Source: Acidobacteriota bacterium
GTDB taxonomy: Bacteria; Acidobacteriota; Holophagae; Thermotomaculales; Thermotomaculaceae
DNA: 18,012 nt
Direction: 5' to 3'
Assembly (NCBI GenBank): GCA_015487755.1
Contig: WFPG01000046.1
Span: forward strand, 1-18,012
Shown here: piece after piece, positions 1-7,300 of the stretch
Numbering within the stretch: the stretch's first letter is position 1
How the letters are laid out: each line of letters opens with the position of its first letter
Position numbers and translations under genes: made by a program
Notes under the pieces: generated by a model
What the model saw: the letters and a program-made list of their open reading frames with translations, nothing else
Database searches by the model: none
What the model was told of the DNA's origin: nothing

Positions 1-354
1 AGGATACACATAACACCCCAGCCTTCCGAGGATTTAAACACTAAAATTGAAGAATGCCTCGGGGAAAAGTTTAAAAGGGTTGTTTACTGGCAAACAACAG
101 GGCCGAGGTTTGAAACTCCCGCAGAAATCAGGCTTATGAGCCAATTTGCCGATGTTGTGGGAATGACAATGGCAAGCGAGTGCACAATTGCCTGCGAGTT
201 AGGGCTGGAATACACTTCAATCTGCGTAGTTGACAATTATGCAAACGGGATTTCAGACAAAAACATAGACTTTGAAGAGTTTAATAAACTTGTGCTTCAA
301 AACCAGCAAACTGTGGACAAGATTTTAAAGGAGTTGGTGAAATGTCAATTCTGA
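1..354 (+). CDS. Nucleoside phosphorylase, MTAP/PNP family (3' part); probably 6-oxopurine/methylthioinosine type
   Basis: The reading frame is open from base 1 to the TGA at 352-354, so only the last 117 residues are present. The family cleaves purine nucleosides with phosphate to the free base and ribose-1-phosphate (or 5-methylthioribose-1-phosphate) in the cytoplasm. Visible landmarks are TTGPRFETPAE (fragment residues 32-42), typical of the substrate-binding part of MTAP-type enzymes, then DVVGMTMASE (51-60) and VVDNYANG (76-83). Where adenine-specific MTA phosphorylases carry an Asp-Tyr-Asp triad, this protein has Asn-Tyr-Ala (79-81), a change associated with 6-oxopurine substrates (hypoxanthine/guanine nucleosides or methylthioinosine). 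The next gene overlaps by 13 nt and encodes an MTA/SAH-type deaminase, which could supply such a substrate. Family assignment is firm; the substrate is inferred. Confidence 0.88.
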   Translation, partial: RIHITPQPSEDLNTKIEECLGEKFKRVVYWQTTGPRFETPAEIRLMSQFADVVGMTMASECTIACELGLEYTSICVVDNYANGISDKNIDFEEFNKLVLQNQQTVDKILKELVKCQF

Positions 355-1601
355 TAAAAAATGTTCTCCATTCATTCAGGAATGAAAAGGTTGATATTTT
401 TGTAAACAACGGCAAAATTGAAAAGATTGAAAAAAATTTGAACTTACAGGCAGACAAGGTTATAGACGGCACAGACAAGGTGCTCTACCCTGCTTTATCA
501 AATATGCACACACATGCGGCAATGGTGCTGTTTAAAGGCTATGCAGACGACTTAAAGTTAATGGAGTGGCTTCAAACAAAGATATGGCCGATAGAGTCAA
601 AATTAACCGAAGAAGATGTTTACTGGGGCACAAAATTTGCCTGCCTTGAAATGATAAAGACGGGAACTACCCTTTTCAACGATATGTACTGGCACTTTGA
701 CGGATGCTACAAAGCGGTTGAAGAAATGGGAATGAGGGCGATTTTGAACGCTGTAATGATTGATATGTTTGACGAGGAAAGGCAGAAATTTAACGAAAAG
801 AGAACACTTGAAATATTTGACAGATACTTTAACAAAAACCCTTTGATAAAGGTAGGACTGGGCCCTCATGCTGTTTATACTGTTTCAGCAAAAGGATTGA
901 AATTTGCAGCCGAATTAAGAGAAGAAAAAGATACCTTTATACACATACACCTTTCCGAAACCCTTACAGAGGTGGAAGATTGCGTAAAAAAATGCGGCAA
1001 AAGGCCTCCCGAATACCTTGACGAATTAGGTGTTTTAACAGATAAAACCCTTCTGGCTCACTGCATATGGCTTAACCCTTCTGAAATTGAACTGCTTGCA
1101 AAGAGAAACTCAATTGCGGTTCACACCCCTGTTTCAAATATGAAACTTGCGGTAGGCGGGATAATGCCTAAAAGGGAATTGAGAGAGCACAATGTGAGAA
1201 TATGCCTCGGGACAGACGGAGCGGCATCAAACAACAACCTTGATATGACAGAGGAAATGAAAATTTCCGCAATTTTGCAAAAGTGGAGAAACAACGATGC
1301 GGAAATGCCTAACGCATACGATGTTGTACACAGGGCAACCGAAGGGTTCAGGGTGCTTGGATTAAAGGTAGGCAAACTTGAAGAAGGGGATACGGCGGAT
1401 TTTATTTTAATGAAAATGCATGAGATAATAACCCCGATGCACAACCCTGTTTCAAACTTTGTTTATGCCGCAAGCGGCACACTAACAGATACGGTAATCT
1501 GCAACGGAAGGGTTTTAATGGAAAACGGGTATGTTGAAGGGGAAGAGGAAATTAAAGAGAACTTTTTTAAAACCTTAAACAGGCTCTTTAACTTGACTTA
1601 A
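342..1601 (+). CDS. mtaD: 5-methylthioadenosine/S-adenosylhomocysteine deaminase (amidohydrolase)
   Basis: Metal-dependent amidohydrolase of 419 residues, the usual length for MTA/SAH deaminases, predicted to convert MTA or SAH to the inosine analogue plus ammonia in the cytoplasm. The catalytic set is complete: the H-x-H pair at H56/H58 in NMHTHAA, H203 in HIHLSE with catalytic-type E206, H240 in LLAHC, and D292 in LGTDGAASNNNLDM. The N- and C-terminal beta segments of the composite amidohydrolase fold are present. The ATG at 342 has the Shine-Dalgarno (SD) sequence AAAGGAG (327-333) eight bases upstream, inside the end of the phosphorylase gene, so the two are translationally coupled. Related enzymes act on guanine, chlorohydrocarbon or aminofutalosine substrates. 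The HxH and SNNNLDM motifs together with the neighbouring phosphorylase favour MTA/SAH, but aminofutalosine deamination (menaquinone pathway) is the main alternative. Confidence 0.87.
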   Translation: MSILIKNVLHSFRNEKVDIFVNNGKIEKIEKNLNLQADKVIDGTDKVLYPALSNMHTHAAMVLFKGYADDLKLMEWLQTKIWPIESKLTEEDVYWGTKFACLEMIKTGTTLFNDMYWHFDGCYKAVEEMGMRAILNAVMIDMFDEERQKFNEKRTLEIFDRYFNKNPLIKVGLGPHAVYTVSAKGLKFAAELREEKDTFIHIHLSETLTEVEDCVKKCGKRPPEYLDELGVLTDKTLLAHCIWLNPSEIELLAKRNSIAVHTPVSNMKLAVGGIMPKRELREHNVRICLGTDGAASNNNLDMTEEMKISAILQKWRNNDAEMPNAYDVVHRATEGFRVLGLKVGKLEEGDTADFILMKMHEIITPMHNPVSNFVYAASGTLTDTVICNGRVLMENGYVEGEEEIKENFFKTLNRLFNLT

Positions 1602-1655
1602 AGGGCTATTTTTGAGAAGATTTTAAGGAATTTTAAAGCATAAAAGGAGGTTCAG

Positions 1656-2372
1656 GTGGCTGAAAAGAAGTATTCACACAAACAAATGAAAAAGTTAATG
1701 AAAGAAGACGAGGTTGCAAGCTTTGTAGATAAGGCTATTAAATGGGGTAAAGAAAACAAAACTCTGGTATACGGAATTGCAATCGCTATTATAGCGGCTG
1801 TAGCAATATATGTAGCGGTTAACTCTTACACCACCAACAAAACCGAGAAATCCGAGTTTGCATTCTCAAAAGCAACCGAAATTTTTTATTACAAGCCTAA
1901 AAAGAACGAAACACCTAAATACAAAAACAAAGAAGAACAGTACAAAGCGGCTTTGAAAGAGTTTAAAAGCCTTGAAAACGGAAACTTAACCGAATCTGTT
2001 AAATTGAGGGCAAAGTTTTACGAGGCATTGTGCAACCTTAACTTAAACAATACTCCCGAGGCAGAAAAAATCCTTGAAAACTTATTCAACACCGCACCCT
2101 ACCCTTTTAAAACAACAGTGGGGTTAACTTTAGCGAATATTAAATCAAACACGGGGGAATTGGACAAAGCAATCAACATACTTGACACTTTATTGAAACA
2201 GGATACCTTGAAAAACCCGGTTAAGGATTACGAATTGCTGAAAAAGAGTAAAATACTGGTTAAGCAGGGCAAGTTGAAAGAAGCAAAGGAATTGTTAAAC
2301 CAGTTAATACTTGATTACCCTGATTCGGCATTTGCTACAGATGCAAAAAGAGAGAAAGAAAACATTAGTTGA
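1656..2372 (+). CDS. Membrane-anchored TPR protein (YfgM/TPR_21-like)
   Basis: Protein of 238 residues with a GTG start and a strong SD (AAAGGAGG, 1643-1650, five bases away). Residues 1-36 are basic and presumably cytoplasmic. Residues 37-56 form one transmembrane helix (YGIAIAIIAAVAIYVAV and neighbours). The remainder is a helical repeat domain facing the periplasm. Helix pairs near 93-143, 153-182 and 190-220 look like degenerate TPRs (for example KEAKELLNQLILDYPDSAFA). This layout resembles YfgM/TPR_21 proteins, which assist envelope protein folding beside the Sec translocon; I infer a similar envelope role but cannot name a partner. It lies 54 nt after mtaD with no terminator visible between them, so it may be cotranscribed. 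A hairpin with a T-run begins at its stop codon. Confidence 0.72.
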   Translation: MAEKKYSHKQMKKLMKEDEVASFVDKAIKWGKENKTLVYGIAIAIIAAVAIYVAVNSYTTNKTEKSEFAFSKATEIFYYKPKKNETPKYKNKEEQYKAALKEFKSLENGNLTESVKLRAKFYEALCNLNLNNTPEAEKILENLFNTAPYPFKTTVGLTLANIKSNTGELDKAINILDTLLKQDTLKNPVKDYELLKKSKILVKQGKLKEAKELLNQLILDYPDSAFATDAKREKENIS

Positions 2373-3321
2373 CAGGCTTTGCCGCCTGTCGGCTTTTTTA
2401 CTTTTAACAATACTTTCCCAGACAGTTTTTGCACAGTCCCTTTTTATAAAAAACAACGCCCCTTATTATCTAAATATTTTGCAACCTGATTTTGAGCAAT
2501 TTGATTTTTACAACGGAAAGAAGTTTAACATAACATTTTGCACTCAATACTCAAACATAATGGCATACTCATTCATAGATAATCCCCAACTTGACAAAGA
2601 CATAGCCTTTGACATGGAGACATTTTCCCTTACCGCAAAAATAGAAACAAGGCTGACGGCATATTCAAGCGTTTATGTTGAAATTCCATTTATTTACCAC
2701 TGGAAAGGAATGTTTGACTCGTTAATAGAGAATTACCACGATTTTGTGGGCTTTAACAACGGAGGAAGGGAACTTGTAAGAAACAATCAATTTGTTTACA
2801 GAATAGGGAAAATAGATAAAACCACTTCGTCGGCGGGAATAGGAGACATAACAGTCGGATACAACATTTACAAAGTAAGGGATATTACAAATTTCAGGTT
2901 CAATGTATCGGTTTTCTGCAAATTGCCTGTTGCGTCCGTTTCAGACGGCTTATCCTCAGGCTCGTTTGATTTCGGGTTCGGAGTAAACGGACAGAACAAT
3001 TTTAACAATTTTCAGTTTTTTTACGGATTAGGATATATTAACTACGGAAACCCGGATAAAAAGTATGTTAACAGGTTAGACGAAAGCGGATACCTTTATT
3101 TCGGCTTATCCTATAAAATCAAAGAGAATTTAAAAGCAATAACACAACTCTATCTCCAATCTTCCCCTTATGACACAGGCTTTGACAGAATGGACGATTA
3201 TATGGCAATGTTTGCGCTGGGAATACAGTACAAAGACTATCAGATAAGTTTTACCGAAGATGTGTTCACATACACCGCACCTGACATAACCGTAACATTT
3301 TCAAGAAAAATCAGGTTTTAA
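2341..3321 (+). CDS. DUF3187-family outer-membrane protein
   Basis: From the ATG at 2341 the protein is 326 residues. It has a basic start, a hydrophobic core (about residues 17-29) and a likely signal peptidase site after VFA (29-31). The mature part alternates polar and aromatic residues and ends in TVTFSRKIRF, with a terminal Phe as in outer-membrane beta-barrels. The stretch from HWKGMFDSLIENYHDFVGF through NGGRELVRNNQFVYRIGK, followed by GIGDITVGYNIY, matches my memory of the DUF3187 pattern; no function is established for that family. An upstream TTG at 2311 would add ten residues but has no SD at a usable distance. The ATG at 2341 also lacks a good SD and lies inside the 3' end of the TPR gene, so translation by coupling is likely. 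The exact start is uncertain. Confidence 0.7.
   Translation: MQKERKKTLVDRLCRLSAFLLLTILSQTVFAQSLFIKNNAPYYLNILQPDFEQFDFYNGKKFNITFCTQYSNIMAYSFIDNPQLDKDIAFDMETFSLTAKIETRLTAYSSVYVEIPFIYHWKGMFDSLIENYHDFVGFNNGGRELVRNNQFVYRIGKIDKTTSSAGIGDITVGYNIYKVRDITNFRFNVSVFCKLPVASVSDGLSSGSFDFGFGVNGQNNFNNFQFFYGLGYINYGNPDKKYVNRLDESGYLYFGLSYKIKENLKAITQLYLQSSPYDTGFDRMDDYMAMFALGIQYKDYQISFTEDVFTYTAPDITVTFSRKIRF
2371..2399 (+). terminator. Hairpin plus T-run inside the start of the DUF3187 gene
   Basis: GACAGGC (2371-2377) pairs perfectly with GCCTGTC (2384-2390) across a 6-nt loop. A competing shorter stem, GCCG (2381-2384) with CGGC (2390-2393), is followed at once by six T residues (2394-2399). The element starts at the TGA of the TPR gene, so it reads as its intrinsic terminator, yet it lies within the signal-peptide codons of the next ORF. 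It may be a leaky terminator, an attenuator or a translational hairpin. The structure is seen in the sequence; the function is inferred. Confidence 0.5.
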
Positions 3322-3342
3322 CAAGATTAAATTTTGCTCAGG

Positions 3343-4257
3343 TTAAATAGCGGAAGGCTCTTCTACAACCTGTGAAACTTCTTTTTCCTTTTCTATGAAA
3401 TCAAGTTCTCCGGCATTGACTATTTCATAACTTTCAGGGTCATTTTTAATCTCTTTTGCAAGGCTTGTGTGGATTTCATGCCCAGCCTTGTAAGCAACCA
3501 CATGGCCTAATATGGGATAGCCTAAAAGGGCAAGGTCTCCTATTACATCAAGGATTTTATGCCTAACAAACTCGTCTGCAAACCTTAAATGCCCGTTTAG
3601 AATTTTATCCGAATCTATTACAATTGCGTTTTCAAGGGAACCGCCTAAAGCAAGCCCGTTTTTTCTCAACATCTCAACATCTTTCAAAAACCCGAATGTT
3701 CTTGCCGGGGAAACCTCGTTTTCAAAATCTTCCGAATCCTTTAACTCAATAGTCCTTGTTTGAAGCCTTATCAAAGGATGGTCAAATTCAATTGTATAGG
3801 TGATTTTAAACCCGTCATAAGGGTAAATTGAAATCCTTCTATCCCCTTTTAAAAAGTGTTTCGGCTTTTTTATTCTCAAATACTTTTTTTCAGCCCTCTG
3901 CTTCTTAATCCCCGCTTCCTTCAAAAGGTAAACAAAAGCGGAAGCGCTTCCGTCCATAATAGGGGTTTCTTCAGCGTCTATATCAACATAAACATTGTCA
4001 ATGCCTAACCCTGTAAGGGTTGCCAGCAAATGCTCTGTTGTAGCAATGGAAATCCCTTCTTTTGTAAGGTTTGTGGCGTGGGCAAGTTTTGAGACATAGG
4101 ATACATCCGCTTTTATAGGGAAAAAATTTTTATCCGCCCTTCTGAAAACTATTCCCGTGTTCTCAGGGGCAGGTTTAAATTCAAGGTTAACCTTCTTCCC
4201 GGAATGCAGCCCTATACCCGAAGTTTTTACAGCTTTTCTAATCGTTCTCTGCCTCAT
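3343..4257 (-). CDS. lpxC: UDP-3-O-acyl-N-acetylglucosamine deacetylase
   Basis: Zinc-dependent cytoplasmic deacetylase catalysing the committed step of lipid A synthesis; 304 residues from the chosen start, normal for LpxC. Diagnostic motifs are RTIRKAVKTSGIGLHSG at the N terminus, the zinc-ligand region TTEHLLATL, ETPIMDGSA, the second zinc site H-x3-D in FVRHKILDVIGDLALLG, and the catalytic-His segment near GHEIHTSLAKE. Start choice: a GTG at 4305 gives 16 more residues, but those codons are a perfect terminator hairpin and have no SD. The ATG at 4257 has AGAGG (4266-4262) four bases upstream, and RTIRK at the very N terminus is where LpxC proteins normally begin. The gene converges on the DUF3187 gene with a 21-nt gap and no clear terminator between them. 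Its presence shows an LPS-type outer membrane. Confidence 0.95.
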   Translation of the reverse strand: MRQRTIRKAVKTSGIGLHSGKKVNLEFKPAPENTGIVFRRADKNFFPIKADVSYVSKLAHATNLTKEGISIATTEHLLATLTGLGIDNVYVDIDAEETPIMDGSASAFVYLLKEAGIKKQRAEKKYLRIKKPKHFLKGDRRISIYPYDGFKITYTIEFDHPLIRLQTRTIELKDSEDFENEVSPARTFGFLKDVEMLRKNGLALGGSLENAIVIDSDKILNGHLRFADEFVRHKILDVIGDLALLGYPILGHVVAYKAGHEIHTSLAKEIKNDPESYEIVNAGELDFIEKEKEVSQVVEEPSAI

Positions 4258-4274
4258 CATACCTCTTTTATGCA

Positions 4275-4302
4275 AAAAGGGTGCCAAAAACGGCACCCTT
4301 TT
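4275..4302 (-). terminator. Strong intrinsic terminator hairpin (bidirectional) in the lpxC leader
   Basis: AAAAGGGTGCC (4275-4285) and GGCACCCTTTT (4292-4302) form a perfect 11-bp stem with a 6-nt loop. Read on the - strand, the seven-pair GC-rich core is followed by five T residues (4278-4274). It is well placed to end the protease transcript 76 nt after its stop codon. It ends only about 9 nt before the lpxC SD, leaving no room for a separate lpxC promoter between them. Confidence 0.8.
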
Positions 4303-4336
4303 CACTATTGAATTTTTTTACACTTTTTCAAAATTT

Positions 4337-4376
4337 ACTGTGTAAAATTTTACACAGTTTGTGCAAAAATTACACA
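4337..4376. promoter_or_regulatory. Paired palindromes, candidate operator upstream of lpxC
   Basis: A perfect 22-bp palindrome spans 4337-4358, with half-site ACTGTGTAAAA and its exact reverse complement. A second, imperfect dyad lies at 4360-4376 (TGTGCAAAAATTACACA) with the same TGTG...ACACA arms. Their centres are about 20.5 bp apart, two helical turns, as expected for two dimers on one face of DNA. A further TTACAC half-site occurs near 4318-4323. I cannot name the regulator. An RNA hairpin is possible but its stem is mostly A-U. Confidence 0.5.
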
Positions 4377-4378
4377 TA

Positions 4379-7300
4379 TTACTCTAATTCCACAGCCTTA
4401 TAACCGCTCATATAATACCTGTCAAGGTCGCCGAACAATGCAAAGCCTCCGACAGGAACATCTGAAACTACCTTAATCCACTTAACATCATCGGTTAACC
4501 CCGGTATTAAGTTGCTGTCAACAACGCCTACCCACTTCTGGTTAGCACCTAATGTTTCATTAACCTCTCCTACCTTTTCACCTAATGCGTTGTAAGCCTC
4601 AATGGTGAGGTTTGCGGCCTGCTCGTTGGCGTTGATTACAACAATTCCGCACCATTCGGTATCGGTTTGAGTAAATACATAGGGGAAAGCAATTGAGGTT
4701 GCAGGATTCATAATCGGCCTTACGCCTGCAAGAGCGTCTTCGCCGTTGTTATCGCTTCCCTTGGTCGGGTCAATACCGAAGAGTTCGTAACCTGTAATAG
4801 GCTGGTCTGAAGTAATCTTAATCCAAGAGGTGTTTTCTGGATAAGTTGCATTGTTTGAAGTCCAGAATCCCTGAACAAGGTTAACCGCCTTGCTGTTAGC
4901 GGCTAAAGTAAAGGTAACAGGAGTTAAAGCGTTACCGTCGGCATCATAGGGAGTCATTGTAATTGTAGCGTCGGTATCCGCAGTGTTGTTTATAACAACA
5001 CCAGTCCACCAGAGCCAGTGGGTATCAACATGAGGTATTATAATCTCTGTTGATGTTTCATCTGTTAATAACAATGCCCCTATCTGGTCCATTAAAGGTG
5101 TCGGGTCATTTTCATCTTCAAACCTTAACTGGCTGAAAGCCTCCATTGCAACAAACTGCCCGCCGTTAGACTGGATGGTAGCCCACCAATGAGCACTATC
5201 ACTGGGGTCATACGGGAAGTTGGAATTAAATATGTCGGTGTAAATATCTTCAACCATATAAGAATTTAACTTGTCAATAGACGGTGAGTCAACCGCAGTT
5301 GCACCCGGTACTTGAATCTGCCCAGTAATGGAGACATTATTGGGGTTCGCAATTGAAAGGAATGTCTTCCACTGGTCAGTCTGCTCGGCAATGTGAGGGA
5401 TGTAAACCTTTGAGTAAAGCCTGTCTGTTCCCGCGATTGCCGCCGAGTTTTCAATATAGTAATTTGCCTCTTTGCCCGGCTTTTTCCTGTTAAATTCAAG
5501 TGTTTCCATATTTACAATAGCGTTTACCTTATTTGTGGATTTTATGAGTATCCATCCGCCGCCTGCCGGGTACATTCCCCTGTCTATTTTAACCCCCTTC
5601 CAGCCGTGAGACTGAACTGTAAGTTTTCTTACAGTGGTTGTAATAACCCCTGTGGGAGAGATAGGCAATACCCTCACTTCAACCGCTTCATTGTTGGGGT
5701 TGGAAATGTAGAGGTAGCACTCCGTAAAGCCGTTTTCATCGTAATCGTTAACAAAAGCAGGCACATAAGTTTCAAAAGTAAGGTCTGTATCCGCAAACGG
5801 GTCGTAGTAAACAGATGTTGCGTTTGCGGGGTTGTAGCGAACTGTTGTTCCGTTTACGTCAATACCGTTCATCTCTTCCGCATCTGTCATACCGTCATTG
5901 TCTGTATCGGCAACATACACATCACTCCAAGCACCTAACTCCGTTCCGTGGTTAATTCCGTCTCCGTCTTCATCTTCCGTATCACTGTGATTTAAAACAT
6001 CGCTTGATACAAACCTTCCGTAATAAGGTAATTTGTACTCATTGCCGTAATTGTCGGTTAATACGACAAAACCCATTAAGTGAGTTGCCGCCGGGTCTGT
6101 GTAATTTGCGGTTAAAGTAATGTCAACGCTTTCACCGGGGTTTAAAGTCTGTTTTGTTGTAGGTGAAATGCTGGCATTTACTTTTGAATTTGCGCATATA
6201 TTAAGCAGCGAAGGAATAAAAGAGATTGTTTTATCAGATATGTTTTTAACGGTAAACACTTTAGAAAGGCTTCCTTTACCGCCTTTTGTGTTTGCCGTGT
6301 CCACATTGCCGAAACTTATATTGGACGGCATTAATGAGAGTTTTGCATTAACCGCATCTTCCATATTAACAATTCCGCCGCCCAAGAAAGGAGGAATTGC
6401 ATACCCGTTTGTATAGAAGATATTGTTTATACCGTCTTTAGTCTGGTACAGATCGTAGCCCGGTGCGGTTGCGGTGCAGATAATTCCCTTAATTTCCGCA
6501 GGTGTTAAGTCCGGATAAAGGGATTTAAAAGCGGCAACAATACCTGCTGTGTAAGGTGTTGAAAAACTTGTTCCCTGAGTTTCTCCAAAACCTGTAGCAC
6601 TGTACATTCCGCCTGATGAATTATCATCCTGGGTAGGTGCCATAATCCTCTGCCCCGGAGCGGCAACATCGGGTTTTAAGTGATAATCAACCTTTGTCGG
6701 GCCTGTTGAAGAGAACCAAGTTTTGTAGCCTGATGCAACTTTGGTATATTCAGTTTCAACAGAGATTGAAAAATAAACAGGTTCCGTTGAAGACGCTAAT
6801 ACCTGTTTTAAAGCCTCTCCGTCTTCTTTTGAAATAAAGAACCCAGGGATATTTAACTGAAAGGGACAATTTTGATTAGGCCCTACATCCATATTCAAAA
6901 TTCCGCCGCCGTCTTCATCAGCTGCTTTGTTATTGTAAATAATAACCGCAGCGGCGCCTGCATCCTGGCAATTTTTAATCTTCTGGCAGAAATAACAGTC
7001 TCCTCTCTGAACAAGGACAACTTTTCCGCTTAAATCAATTCCGTCAAGGGAATTGCATGCCAGATCGTCTGTTGTATAATCCGCAAGGTCAACAACTTCA
7101 GTCATCGGGAATTCGGTTAAATTAACCGCAACCTGGGTATCAGTTCCGTACTGAATGTCTGTTAAACCTTCAATAGGTTCACCGTTTATATAGAATGTTG
7201 AATGTTTTATGGCCTGGTAATCCCTTTCATTGTCGACAGCCCCTACGGTGATTGCGTCGGGAGCATTTCCCGGGGTGCTTATACTCATAGGGACAAGGGA

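Noticed and set aside
1121..1444. 107-codon - strand ORF opposite mtaD
   Set aside because: It is antisense to the catalytic C-terminal half of a conserved enzyme and resembles no family.
342..1601. Aminofutalosine deaminase (menaquinone pathway) as the primary call for the amidohydrolase
   Set aside because: Possible within the family, but no menaquinone gene is nearby and the coupled phosphorylase fits MTA/SAH salvage better; kept only as an alternative.
1602..1655. Possible promoter (TTGAGA-like box) for the TPR gene
   Set aside because: No acceptable -10 element at a standard distance; only the SD is convincing.
4306..4378. A sigma-70 promoter for lpxC within the palindrome region
   Set aside because: AT-rich hexamers can be picked out, but none pairs a good -35 with a good -10 at 16-18 nt, so I do not list one.
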